From the NCBI RefSeq assembly GCF_003812745.1, contig NZ_CP033831.1, positions 372,001 through 436,000 of the forward strand: a stretch of 64,000 bases of DNA. Reading direction: 5' to 3'. Positions within the stretch are counted from its first letter, which is position 1; the number at the start of each line of letters is the position of its first letter. Made by a program: the position numbers and the translations under genes. Positions 17,865 to 27,900 of this stretch are shown here, in pieces. Below the pieces are notes generated by a model. It was given only the letters and a program-made list of their open reading frames with translations. It was not told the DNA's origin and did not search any database. This DNA is from Serratia sp. FDAARGOS_506 (lineage in GTDB: Bacteria; Pseudomonadota; Gammaproteobacteria; Enterobacterales; Enterobacteriaceae).

Positions 17865-18782
17865 ATGCATCTGGATTTGAAGCGTCTCGATCTCAACCTG
17901 CTGCTGGTGTTCGAAGCGGTCTATCGGCTGCGGTCTGTGACGCGCGCCGCGGCGGAGCTGGCTCTCAGTGCGTCGGCGCTGAGCCACGCGCTGATCCGGC
18001 TGCGCAAGGCGCTGGCGGACGAGCTGTTCTACCGGGTCGGCAACGACATGCACCCGACGGTGTATGCCGACAGCCTGGCCCCGACCGTCAGCGAAAGTCT
18101 GGCGCTGCTTTCCAAAGGGCTGCATCCGCGCCCGCGCTTCGTCCCCGCCGAAAGCCGGGAGAGCTTCACCTTCGCCATTACCGATTACACCGCCTTCGCG
18201 GTGTTTCCCGCGCTGATGGCGCAGATGCAACGCCTGGCGCCGGGGCTGTCGTTCCAGCTGCGCTATTCCGAGCGCAAGGTGGCGCTGAACGATCTGCTGG
18301 CGGGGCGCATCGACTTTGCGCTGGGCTTTACCGAAACCGACGGCGAAAGCTACCCGGAGATCGACGAAGTGAGTTGGCTGGAGGATGAGTATGTGGCGGT
18401 CAGTTCGCCCGCGTTCAGCGTAAAATACGGCGCACTGACGCTGGAAAACTACCTGCGGGCGCGTCACCTGGTGGTGACGCCGTGGAACGAACAGCGAGGC
18501 GTCATTGACTACCAGCTCGATAAGCTGGGGCTGCAGCGCGATATCGCCATCCGCACGCCTTCGCTGCTGGGGGCGCCGTTCATCGTCGCCGACAGCGAGC
18601 TGGTGATGAGCATGCCGCGTTACGCCGCGCAAAAATTGCGGCAGGCGGCGGCGCTGGATATCCACCCCCTGCCGTTTCCGGTGCCGCCGTATCAGATCAA
18701 AATCTACCTGCACCGTAAGAACGGCCGGCCGGAGGCCTGCCGTTGGTTACAGCAACAGCTGCAGGCGCTGGCGGCGTTATAA
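17865..18782 (+). CDS. LysR-family transcriptional regulator
   Basis: A 305-aa regulator (NodD/SyrM-like branch) with a typical start MHLDLKRLDLNLLLVFEAV and HTH region SVTRAAAELALSASALSHALIRLR, followed by the effector-binding domain. ACAGG lies about 11 bases before this ATG. An in-frame ATG three codons upstream is too close to it. It is divergent from the SAT-like acetyltransferase, a possible target. Its last codons overlap the convergent DUF1543 gene by 6 bases. Confidence 0.87.
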   Translation: MHLDLKRLDLNLLLVFEAVYRLRSVTRAAAELALSASALSHALIRLRKALADELFYRVGNDMHPTVYADSLAPTVSESLALLSKGLHPRPRFVPAESRESFTFAITDYTAFAVFPALMAQMQRLAPGLSFQLRYSERKVALNDLLAGRIDFALGFTETDGESYPEIDEVSWLEDEYVAVSSPAFSVKYGALTLENYLRARHLVVTPWNEQRGVIDYQLDKLGLQRDIAIRTPSLLGAPFIVADSELVMSMPRYAAQKLRQAAALDIHPLPFPVPPYQIKIYLHRKNGRPEACRWLQQQLQALAAL

Positions 18783-19292
18783 CGCGGGTTCGCCGATCGG
18801 CAGATACCCCTGCCACAGCGGTCGGGCCGGTTCGCCGTGCGGGTTGGCCCGCAAATGCACGTGGTAACCCTGCAGCGCCTGCAGCAGCAGGCAGTCGTCC
18901 ACCTCGGCCAAATCGTCCTTATGCTGCTGCGCGCTGTCCGTCAGCAGCACCCGTTTGGCTTTCTCCTTCGCCTCGTCGGCGGAGCGCGCCACAAACAGGC
19001 CGAACTGGTGCAATTCCGCCAGCTCATCGCTGCGGTAGCCGCCCGCGTTGACGAAAAACAGCTTCTCTTCACCGGCGAACGGTGCGGGCTTCAGACTCAC
19101 GTCGTAACCGTCCGCCCAGTCGATGCGCGCATAGCCGTCGACATGCACCTTGCGCTTATCGCCGAACCACTTTTCACGCAGCAGCGGATACGCCTCTTCC
19201 GGCCGATCCGCCGCCGCGAACTGCACATCGTGCAATTCAATATTGGCGCCCGGCGCCGTACCGCCCACATAAAACATCAATAATCCCGGCAT
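18777..19292 (-). CDS. DUF1543 family protein
   Basis: A 171-aa soluble protein: MPGLLMFYVGGTAPGANIELHDVQF, then a paired second half (LFFVNAGGYRSDELAELHQFGLFVA). Two similar halves are typical of DUF1543, whose function is unknown. The start at 19292 has AAGGAGAG upstream. The ORF reading from 19367 is not supported by a ribosome site. Confidence 0.8.
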   Translation of the reverse strand: MPGLLMFYVGGTAPGANIELHDVQFAAADRPEEAYPLLREKWFGDKRKVHVDGYARIDWADGYDVSLKPAPFAGEEKLFFVNAGGYRSDELAELHQFGLFVARSADEAKEKAKRVLLTDSAQQHKDDLAEVDDCLLLQALQGYHVHLRANPHGEPARPLWQGYLPIGEPAL

Positions 19293-19412
19293 GTTATTCT
19301 GCTCTCCTTGGTGATAATCGTTATATAAAATAATACATAACGAAACTCGTGCCAACGGCAGCGCCATTCTGTGTTATCAATAGATGAGGTTTAATCTGTT
19401 GTGGAGGAACGC

Positions 19413-19595
19413 ATGGTATTCAATATCGGTGATTTTGTTCAACGCACCACCGGCGGCCCAAAGATGACCGTGGTGGCGATCGACGGCGAAACCCTGGTTT
19501 GCAGCTGGAATGAACTGGGTAAAGAACAGCGCACGGAGGTGCAGGCCAGCGATGTGGTGCTGTATCACGAAGACGGTGATTTCGGCGTCTGCTGA
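19413..19595 (+). CDS. YodC-like DUF2158 protein
   Basis: A 60-aa small beta protein: FNIGDFVQRTTGGPKMTVV, then LVCSWNELGKEQ, the pattern of DUF2158 (E. coli YodC). Function unknown. The start at 19413 is decided by GGAGGAAC just upstream. The in-frame GTG at 19401 overlaps that site. Confidence 0.82.
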   Translation: MVFNIGDFVQRTTGGPKMTVVAIDGETLVCSWNELGKEQRTEVQASDVVLYHEDGDFGVC

Positions 19596-19600
19596 ATGAC

Positions 19601-19619
19601 CGGGGCGCACCGCGCCCCG
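19601..19619. terminator. hairpin between yodC-like and yjdJ genes
   Basis: The stem CGGGGCGC / GCGCCCCG with a 3-base loop lies between two converging genes. The T tract is short, so efficiency is uncertain. Confidence 0.55.
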
Positions 19620-19627
19620 TTATCGCC

Positions 19628-19906
19628 TCAGGCGCGAATGTCCTGATAGGCCGGCGTGGTATCAAACTCATGCTTGGCGAACGGGCACAGCGGAATGATT
19701 TTACGCTGCTCCGCGCGCATTTTCTCCACCACCAGCGCCACCAGCTTTTTACCGACGCCCAGCCCCTTTAATGACTCATCCACCCAGGTGTGATCGATAA
19801 TGGTCAGCTTGTCGCCGCTCGGCACGAAAGAGATCTCGGCGATCAGCTTGCCTTGCTCGTCATTGATGTAAAAACGCTTCTCGTCCGCCAGTATTTTAAG
19901 ATCCAT
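19628..19906 (-). CDS. yjdJ: YjdJ-like small GNAT acetyltransferase
   Basis: A 92-aa reduced GNAT-fold protein. [40 protein letters not shown] shows the strand and acetyl-CoA loop (GLGVGK), and [13 protein letters not shown] is the typical C-terminal motif of the YjdJ/NATD1 group. It follows yjdI with one base between, the same pair as in E. coli. The substrate is unknown. Confidence 0.87.
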   Translation of the reverse strand: MDLKILADEKRFYINDEQGKLIAEISFVPSGDKLTIIDHTWVDESLKGLGVGKKLVALVVEKMRAEQRKIIPLCPFAKHEFDTTPAYQDIRA

Positions 19907-19907
19907 A

Positions 19908-20141
19908 TTATTTCTCCCTATATTTCAGTGCGCCGCTGGGGCAGGTGTCGATAACGCGTCTCACCTCGGCCGTATCGGCATTGTCCGGCATGATCCACGG
20001 CCGGCGGTTCAGGGTAAAAATAGCCGCGTTGCCACGCACGCAGTTGGCAGAATGGCGGCATATCGCGCGGTTAAAATAAACGTCAATCTTGTCGCCGGAA
20101 TAACGACGGTAACCGGCGGCGGTCAATTCCTCGTCCATCAT
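19908..20141 (-). CDS. yjdI: YjdI-like iron-sulfur protein
   Basis: A 77-aa divergent mono-cluster ferredoxin-like protein. Cysteines in [13 protein letters not shown] and [11 protein letters not shown] fit the family's 4Fe-4S binding pattern. DVYFNRAIC and [10 protein letters not shown] also match E. coli YjdI. It forms an operon with yjdJ. The role is unknown, perhaps an electron carrier. A second ATG one codon in is equally possible as start. Confidence 0.87.
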   Translation of the reverse strand: MMDEELTAAGYRRYSGDKIDVYFNRAICRHSANCVRGNAAIFTLNRRPWIMPDNADTAEVRRVIDTCPSGALKYREK

Positions 20142-20330
20142 GGCCTCACATTGCCTGTTTTATTGTTTTTGCTCCAGGCTCAAGTATAGGCAATGCCGCC
20201 GGCTTCACCACGCCTCTCGTCCGCCGAAAAAAGTGGCGCAACCGCCCGCCGCCGCTAGAAAAAAACGTAAATTGTTCTAATCTTTAATCAGCAAGACAAC
20301 ATAATTCCGACAGTGGCTAAGGAGTTCGAA

Positions 20331-20744
20331 ATGGGTGATAGCTCAAAAGACGGCGTTATTCTGCTGTCCCGCATTCTACTGATGGTTCTGTTTATCATTT
20401 TCGGCTGGATGAAACTGGTCAACTTCGGGGCGACCGTTACGGCGATGGAAGGCTACGGCACGCCGATGCCTTATTTAGCGGCGATCGTTGCCGTGGTGGT
20501 AGAGTTTATTTTCGGCATCGCGCTTATTCTCGGCCTGTTTACTCGCCCTATTGCGGTCATTTTCGCCCTGTATGTTTTGGGCACCGCATTTATCGGTCAC
20601 CCGTTCTGGAAAATGACCGGCATGGAAATGATGGGCAACGAAATCAACTTCTTTAAAAACATCAGCATCATTGGCGGTTTGCTGTTGCTGGCGGTAACCG
20701 GCGCCGGCCGTTATTCGCTGGACTATAAAATATTTAATAAATAA
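20331..20744 (+). CDS. DoxX-family membrane protein
   Basis: A 137-aa inner membrane protein with four predicted helices: LLSRILLMVLFIIFGWMK, LAAIVAVVVEFIFGIALILG, PIAVIFALYVLGTAFI and ISIIGGLLLLAVTG. FGWMKL and the GHPFW motif are typical of DoxX/YphA relatives. The role is unclear, possibly linked to redox stress. The start at 20331 follows AAGGAG. It is the last host gene before the tail locus. Confidence 0.85.
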   Translation: MGDSSKDGVILLSRILLMVLFIIFGWMKLVNFGATVTAMEGYGTPMPYLAAIVAVVVEFIFGIALILGLFTRPIAVIFALYVLGTAFIGHPFWKMTGMEMMGNEINFFKNISIIGGLLLLAVTGAGRYSLDYKIFNK

Positions 20745-20753
20745 TTCATCGAT

Positions 20754-20785
20754 ACGTCAATGGCAGCTCCTGCTGCCATTGACGT
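20754..20785 (+). terminator. long hairpin after the DoxX gene
   Basis: A perfect 13-bp stem (ACGTCAATGGCAG and its complement) with a 6-base loop, just after the DoxX stop and before the end of the last tail fibre gene. No clear T run follows, so it may be a terminator or a boundary scar. Confidence 0.55.
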
Positions 20786-20822
20786 TCCGCCCTTTTCCGC
20801 TACCTATCAGACGTTGTCTCGC

Positions 20823-22769
20823 TTACACCTCTGCCGCCATGGGCAACTCGGGCATTTGTACGCGCAGATCGATATGACGTCCCTCAGGAATGTCGATAGG
20901 CTGACCATCCACATACCCTTCTTTAATATTCCGCGCGAAAACAGGAACACCGTCGTAGGTACGGTGATAACTGCGAATGATGATATCGCCATTGGTTTCA
21001 ACCTGATAATCAACCCAAATCAATGCTTGCTTGTTACTATCTAATGGGATTTCAATCCCACCGTTTATCCCCCCCCAAATTGGGTCGGCATTGAATCCGA
21101 GCGTCCCTGCCATGCGGTAAACCCCTTCGCTGAGCCTCTCCGTTTTTACCCCCAGAACGTCTTCATTGAATACGCTGCGGCCATCACTAAAGAGCTTGAC
21201 TACCGGGGAGGCGGGTTTGAGATATCCATTGGTGTCCGTGATCGTGGAGGCCTCTGTCCAAACCTTGAACCACTTGCTCCACTCGGTACCATTCCAGGTA
21301 CGCAAAAACATCTTCCCACTCTGGTTTCCCGACACCCCATAACCGTAACAAGTTTGCGCCGCGCGATAATTTTCTTTGGTGTCTTCTTGACCGGCTTTCC
21401 AGCCATACACATCCAGAAAATACGTCCCGACATCTTTGAACGGATTCCCCAAAGGATCCGTTCCTACCATTCCTCTGCGCGAGAAGTATCGATCATTAAA
21501 ATCCAGTTTTCTGGCTGCCGTGACACCATAGGTCAATCCCCAATCTTTCAGGTTGGAAATATCCGATACCGTAGGCAAACAGGTATCACCGAAGGTTCGC
21601 CCCCAGCTGATTTTCCCCGCCGATACCGAGTTGGATACACCGGTAAAGAGTGCTCCCGATGAGCCCACAGCCATATACCCTGTTGTTGGGCCACCATCGA
21701 TCGGCAGCGAGACACAGCCAAAAATGTTGTTGGGAAGTGGAGCATTGTCAGAGGCCGGCGTCACTCGATACATGTTGTAAATTCGTTGAAAAGCATCATC
21801 TTTATGCTGGGCACCTGCTCCCAGACCAAACTCCCCTTTTGAAATCAACCGGCTGTCGAGATAATCACGATCGACGACAGTTGCATCGGTCAAGTTCGCA
21901 ATCACTTTTTTACCCAGAGGGCTCTCAGGTATAACGCTATCTTTGGTGGCGACATGATTCCAGTTATCGACCATAGCCATATCTACGCTAGAAATCTCAT
22001 AGAAACACTGATTGATAAAGCTACCAAGATTGACATGTACCTCATACATATTCGCCGTTCGCTCAATCAAACAAACGTCAATGACCGCCGCACGCTCTTG
22101 CAGTGCGTTCCAACATGTCACCCCCGCTCGTCCAGCTGCGTTGACAGTCGAAATTTGCCCATCACCGGTACGTATAACAATACTCGCCATCGCATTATGG
22201 ATCCAAGCTCCGTTATAACCTGGTCCGCCGGTAACATCGATCTTTAGCGTACTTCCACCTTGCGTAAATTTGCTGATTTCACCAAGCAAATACCACCCTG
22301 GGTTCTTTGCCGTACCAGGCATCTTCCAACGAGTGTTATTAATGACTTTTTTAACCGTGACATCCATGCTATCGAGCACTTTCCTATATCCCGGCAAGAT
22401 AATGCGTTGCCCATCGTCTTTTTCTATGGTGACATCACCTGATGAAGTCAATAAATTCATCAAATCATTGCGGCTTCCTTGAAAGTAAGTTAGCAAAGCC
22501 GACAATCTTGCGGAAAACTGGCTGATATCACCTTCATAAGTAGTGATAATCGCGTAATCTTGCCCAGTGGCCGTCGAGCCTGCATAAGGCGAACTTAATA
22601 CAAAGAGATTGTTGTTACTTACAGATTTAATCTCATAAAGTTGATTGTCTGGAGCCAGCAAAATCGTCCCAGGCATCACGCCATTTTTTGCGTCAGCCCA
22701 TTGCGTCCCCACCCCTGCGACGGATGTCCCATTGCTGACAACATTAATTTTTCCCGTTCTGTACCACAT
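20823..22769 (-). CDS. tail fibre protein, second copy
   Basis: A 648-aa fibre. The first about 120 residues (MWYRTGKINVVSNG, GVMPGTILLAPDNQLYEIKSV, YAIITTYEGDISQFSAR, ALLTYFQGSR) are shared with the fibre encoded just upstream and probably attach to the tail. The rest differs in most of its length, including a region near 400-520 (NGTEWSKWFKVWTEAST, short tail-fibre-like repeats) and a unique C-terminus, expected to bind the receptor. No tail-fibre assembly chaperone gene follows. Separated from the first fibre by a terminator-like hairpin. Confidence 0.85.
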   Translation of the reverse strand: MWYRTGKINVVSNGTSVAGVGTQWADAKNGVMPGTILLAPDNQLYEIKSVSNNNLFVLSSPYAGSTATGQDYAIITTYEGDISQFSARLSALLTYFQGSRNDLMNLLTSSGDVTIEKDDGQRIILPGYRKVLDSMDVTVKKVINNTRWKMPGTAKNPGWYLLGEISKFTQGGSTLKIDVTGGPGYNGAWIHNAMASIVIRTGDGQISTVNAAGRAGVTCWNALQERAAVIDVCLIERTANMYEVHVNLGSFINQCFYEISSVDMAMVDNWNHVATKDSVIPESPLGKKVIANLTDATVVDRDYLDSRLISKGEFGLGAGAQHKDDAFQRIYNMYRVTPASDNAPLPNNIFGCVSLPIDGGPTTGYMAVGSSGALFTGVSNSVSAGKISWGRTFGDTCLPTVSDISNLKDWGLTYGVTAARKLDFNDRYFSRRGMVGTDPLGNPFKDVGTYFLDVYGWKAGQEDTKENYRAAQTCYGYGVSGNQSGKMFLRTWNGTEWSKWFKVWTEASTITDTNGYLKPASPVVKLFSDGRSVFNEDVLGVKTERLSEGVYRMAGTLGFNADPIWGGINGGIEIPLDSNKQALIWVDYQVETNGDIIIRSYHRTYDGVPVFARNIKEGYVDGQPIDIPEGRHIDLRVQMPELPMAAEV

Positions 22770-22804
22770 GCTTAAATTCCTTGATATGCAATTGCATCAT
22801 GATT

Positions 22805-22830
22805 AAAAGGCAGGCGTGCCAATGCCTGCC
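22805..22830 (-). terminator. terminator between the two fibre genes
   Basis: On the minus strand GGCAGGC / GCCTGCC (7-bp stem) is followed by TTTTAATC. It would stop tail-operon transcription before the second fibre gene. Confidence 0.72.
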
Positions 22831-22890
22831 GTTAATGACATATTTATAATTAGCAACTCACGAAAGAGAGAAATAAATAGTCGATTCTAA

Positions 22891-24924
22891 TTACTGCAAA
22901 GGTCCAACGTTGGCATCATCTGCATCGGCAAGATCAATATCGCGAAAATCTGCCGCATGTTTTTCCTTCTCATCAACTTCCTGATTCTGAAGGACATCCA
23001 GTCGTAGATCGATCCAGCGCCCCGCCGGAATATCCATAGGCTCACCGGCAATAACCATCGCCGTATCTGCATCGAATCGCCGTTTACTGACTCTGACCGT
23101 GACGACGCCATCGTCGTCAGTCTCCGTCTCTACGAAGCACAAACGGTTGCCGTTGCCATCTTGAGGTATTTCAAACGTCCACCCCTCCTTTGCGAAGCCA
23201 CGAGCACCGGTGAGGCGATAAACGCCAGTCGTGAGCTTTTCTGCAGTGACTCCCGCCGCCTCGGGATTGATCGCCGCTACGCCGGCAAGCATAAAGCCGG
23301 CTAAAAAATCACTGTTCATGCGCTGCGGATCGCTGGACAATCGAGCAATCGGCGAAGCTTTCTTGATAAAGCCGTTGCCATCTACCGTCGTCGTCGCTTC
23401 TGTCCAGTCCTTAATCCATCCAGTCCATTTCGTACCGTTCCACACCCGGGTAAAAACCTTGCCGCTTTCAGAACCAAGGCTGCCATAACCGGAAACCACC
23501 TGCCGCGTGCGAAGCGAACCGGGCTCCGCTCCGCCATCCACTTTCCAGCTTTCAACTTTAATAAACGCGGCGCCCCCCCCCAATTCCGCCGGTCGATTAA
23601 TAGCGTCATTAATCACCATCAACGGACTGGACTGGTATAGCGAATCTAAATTAAGCCGAGCTGCAGCGGTGACTGCCCCCGTCAATCCGTAATCTTTGCC
23701 ATTTCTCAACTCCGAAACGGCAGGAGCATAGAGATCGGTAAACACGCGCTGCCAGAATATTTTTCCTTTATTTTCCCCATAGTTGCTTCCTTGCCCTACC
23801 CAGGCATGCCGCTGCCCGCTCACCGCCAAATAAGCCGCCGATGGGCTGCCATCCAGCGGCAGGGAAACCACCGCTACGTTACCCGCACCACCTGGATAGT
23901 TAGCCGAGTCTTGGTTTATCCGATAAAAACGGTTGAGCATTTCAAACGCATCATCTTTGTGCACAGAAGTGCCGCCAATCCCGGTACCATCGCCAGCCCA
24001 AATGCACTTCTGCAGATCTATTTTCTTGTTTGCCAAACTCTCGACATACTGCGCATAGATTCCCACGTTCATATTGCTGGCAGGAAGGTCGCCCTCGAAA
24101 CGAGTCCCTTTGTTGACCCAACGGCTCAGCATGGTCGAAAGTGACCCTCCTTGCACCGTATAGTAGTTGGAGGCCATGAAACTGCCCAGAGTCACATAAA
24201 CATCGTAATTATTTGCCGATGTTTCTACTAAAGAAAGAGCTTTAATAATAACTTCATTACCTGAGTGAACCACTCTAGCTGAAATGCGCCCACGTGAATT
24301 AACAACGTTATTCTGCGTCCCAGTTCTGATAATAACTTGTGCTCCAGTGTTATTGTAAACCTGGCCATTAAATCCCGCCCCACCAACGATATCTATACTC
24401 ACCGTTGCGCCATTTTGCGGGAAGTTCACCAACGTCCCCCACAAATAAGTGACATCTGCCGTTGTTGTCACCGGCATCGCAAAGCGTAAACGATCGATGG
24501 AAACAAGCGCCTTGTCTTGCATATCCGCCATCAATTTGCCGTACGAAGGTACAGTGATCAACGAACCATCTTCTTTGGTTAATTTAACGTCGCCGGTACC
24601 AGTCAAGACATCGATCAACTCACTACGACTCCCCTGAAAATAGGTTAGCAAGGCGCTGAATCGAGCAGAGAACTGACTGATATCGCCTTCGTAAGTCGTA
24701 ATGATGGCATAGGGTTGCCCATTGGCCGTCTCACCCGAATAACTACTGTTCAAGGTCAATGAAGCATTGCTGTTAACGCTCTTGATTTCATAGAGCTTAT
24801 TATCTGGTGCCAGCAACATCATCCCCGGCATCACGCCGTACTTTGCATCTCCCCATTGTGTGCCGGTCGCAGAAACAGAGGCGCTATTAGCGACAACATT
24901 AATTTTACCCGCTTTATACCACAT
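22891..24924 (-). CDS. tail fibre protein, first copy
   Basis: A 677-aa fibre with the same anchor region as its downstream paralogue (MWYKAGKINVVANSAS, GVMPGMMLLAPDNKLYEIKS, YEGDISQFSARFSALLTYFQG) and a different distal half. WNGTKWTGWIKDWTEATT is shared in the knob region. The C-terminus ends in an acidic tail (DLADADDANVGPLQ). Each is a plausible receptor-binding protein. They may be alternatives or form a mixed tip. It starts 58 bases after the J stop. Confidence 0.85.
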   Translation of the reverse strand: MWYKAGKINVVANSASVSATGTQWGDAKYGVMPGMMLLAPDNKLYEIKSVNSNASLTLNSSYSGETANGQPYAIITTYEGDISQFSARFSALLTYFQGSRSELIDVLTGTGDVKLTKEDGSLITVPSYGKLMADMQDKALVSIDRLRFAMPVTTTADVTYLWGTLVNFPQNGATVSIDIVGGAGFNGQVYNNTGAQVIIRTGTQNNVVNSRGRISARVVHSGNEVIIKALSLVETSANNYDVYVTLGSFMASNYYTVQGGSLSTMLSRWVNKGTRFEGDLPASNMNVGIYAQYVESLANKKIDLQKCIWAGDGTGIGGTSVHKDDAFEMLNRFYRINQDSANYPGGAGNVAVVSLPLDGSPSAAYLAVSGQRHAWVGQGSNYGENKGKIFWQRVFTDLYAPAVSELRNGKDYGLTGAVTAAARLNLDSLYQSSPLMVINDAINRPAELGGGAAFIKVESWKVDGGAEPGSLRTRQVVSGYGSLGSESGKVFTRVWNGTKWTGWIKDWTEATTTVDGNGFIKKASPIARLSSDPQRMNSDFLAGFMLAGVAAINPEAAGVTAEKLTTGVYRLTGARGFAKEGWTFEIPQDGNGNRLCFVETETDDDGVVTVRVSKRRFDADTAMVIAGEPMDIPAGRWIDLRLDVLQNQEVDEKEKHAADFRDIDLADADDANVGPLQ

Positions 24925-24981
24925 ACTTATTTCTCCATGTTTCTAAACATTAAATTAAGATAATTGAACGCCAAAGAACAT

Positions 24982-27900
24982 TCATCCTCTCCAGGACCAG
25001 AATCTATTATTCTTAAGAGGGAAAACCATCATGACAAAAGAGGAAACTATTGTGCTATCTCGATCATCCATAGCGTCAGTCTCAATTCGAATTTGCTGCT
25101 CGCCGGCATACGCTGGAATATCGATTGAAATAGCATCTTCATAAACATCCCCTCCGCTCACTCTACTGAATCGATGTTGACGAAGGATATTCCCGTTCAG
25201 TTTGATTCGCATATTGCATACCGAACCTCGCGGGCTGCTGTAATACACGACCTTGATATTGGGAATGACGAGTCTCACGGCATAGTTCATTCCACCCGCA
25301 TAGACGTAGGTATATACGCCATCATGCTTGCGTAGCGTCTGGGCACTGAATGCCTGCATGCTGGCAATATCACCATCTATCCTATTCGCATAAACCTTGC
25401 CTCTGACATCGCAGTTCTCATTGATGGTCACGTTGTTGAATACGCCTGAAGTGGCGAAAATACGTCCGCGCACATCCATATTACTGAATGTGGCATAACC
25501 ATTCTTATTGATCGCCCATCCCTGCCGATAGGCGGGGTCGTCATGCCAAACGTAGTTTGACGACGTGATTTCCTGTGCTATTTTTGCACTGTCTATCGAA
25601 GCATTGGCGATAAACGCGGCGTTAATAAACGTCTGGCCATTTTGCACGGCAAACGGGGAGGAGACACTTCCGTTTGGATTATTCAGCAACGCAAAACGAT
25701 CCGCCTGGACCAAGAACTGACTGTTGCCCGCGCCATCTACGCCCAACGCCATCCCTGCAACAAACTGCCGCCCTGCGTTGTCAGCCTGTACCTTCAAACT
25801 CCATGATGCCGATATCTTTCCGTTCAATGAAGCCTGTGCCTGTTTGACCTCCTGTACCGCCGCAGTGTTATTACCGGCGGTCGCCGTCACGTGATCAATA
25901 CGTTGTCCTAATGCACTATCGGCGCTTGAACGTACGCTGCTTTCATTCAGCAGATTGGTTTTGACCTTACCCACTTCAGTATTAAGTTGAACAATCTGTT
26001 GTGAAGAGGCCGATTGGTTATCGGTAACTGTTTTCGCCAGTTGGGTAAGTGCAGCGCGATTTCCCTCTGTTTTACTGGATATATCGGTAAGCTGTTTTGC
26101 CTGAGCGCTACCCGTATCCACCAAAACCTGCAGCTGTTGTTCAACGTTCGCTTGATTCTCATCAACCGTGCCGCTTAACGTCGTCAACTGTTGTGCCAAA
26201 GCGCTATCGGCCTGCGCCCTTACCGTCAACTCTGTGGCCAATTTAGCCGCAACGCTACCAAAATTGGCTTGCAAGCCAATCAACTGCCTAGCCTGCGCTT
26301 GTTGCTGATCGGCCAAAACCGTCTGTTGAGTCTGGAGCCCCGCAGTAATGGTGTTTTGTTGCTGAACATCCCCACTTTGCTTCAATGCCAGCTCAATATT
26401 GGCTTTCGCCGTCGCTGCCAACGATTGTGACAGACTGGCATTGGCGCTATCGGCATCAGATTGCGTTTGCTGCAGCTGCGTAATTGCAGCCTGGCTCTCC
26501 CCTACCTGGCTATTAAGTGAATCCAGCCGTTGTGATAATGCGCTGTCCTCAGTCGCGCGTACGGTGAGCTCCTGCCGCAGCCCGGCAGAAACATCGCCAA
26601 AGTTAGCCTGCAGCATAAGCAACTGCCGTGCCTGCGACTCCAGCTTGTCGGCATGAACCTCCTGTTTCGAAATAAGCCCGGCGTTTACCCCAACCTGTTC
26701 TTTCTTGCTGTTATCAAGGTTTAGCGCATTCTCAATATCCGCTTTGCTCAAGGCTTCCAGCGACTGCGTCATTCCCGCCCGTGCACTTTCGGCATCGCTG
26801 ACAACCTGCTGTAGTTGGGCCAAGGTTGCACGACTATCGCCCACTTGACTATTGAGCGAGTCCAAACGTCGTGACAGCGCGCTGTCTTCCGTTGCACGCA
26901 CGGTTAACTCTTGCTGGAGTTCTGCAGAAACATCACCAAAGTTGGCCTGCAAACGTGTCAACTGCCGTGCCTGAGACGCCAACTGATCGGCCTGAACTTG
27001 CTGTTGGACGGTAATCGTGGCGTTAACTTCGTGCTGATCTTTTTTGCTGTTATCAAGATTTAATGCGTTCTCGATATCCGCTTTGCTGAGTGCTTCCAGC
27101 GATTGCGTAATGCCCGCCATTGAACTCTCGGCATTGCTGGCTGCCTGCTGAAGTACATTGATGGCCGAAGCCTGGCCATCAACGGCCGTTCCCAACGTGT
27201 TAAGCGCTTTCGCCTGAGCGCTGTCAGCTTCTGCGCGAGTCTGCGATTCCGCTGCTATCGCTGCCGTATTGGAGCCCGCTTGTGATTCCAGGGCACTCAG
27301 TTGCCGCGCCAGAGCCGACTCGCTATCCGTCAAAGTCTTCAGTTGCTGCGTAACCTGGGCCTGATTATCGCTAAACTCGGCGCCCAATCCGCCCAACTGC
27401 TCACCCATTGCCTGCTGCTGGTTAGCCAATGCTTCCGTTTTTGCCGTAACGGCCGCATTAACCCGACCTTGCTCCGCATGATGGTCATCGACAATTTGGG
27501 CACTAGCGGCCACATCCGATTCCACTTTGGCCAACGCCGCTTGAGCATCTGCCTGCGTTTGTTCCAATTGGGCGATCGTTCCCTGCTGCTTATCGGAAAC
27601 GGCTTTTACCGAATTGATAATTTGGGACATTGCCTCATCGGCATCACTCCTTGCCTGCTTTTCTTGAGCAATTTGCGCCGCATTGCCCGCTGATTTGGCC
27701 ACGACGGCAGCCAATTGCTCTGCCAGCGCTTGGTCCTGTTCCCGCAAGACGCTAACCTGAGAAATCACCTCTGCAATGCTGGTGCCGTCACCGCCGGTCA
27801 ATGCGTCTACTTTAGCCTGCAGCTCGGCATCGGCCCGCTGCAGAGCCGCTCGCGTCCCGCTGAGCTCATGCCGGGCATCTTGAATATCTCCGGCCAACGT

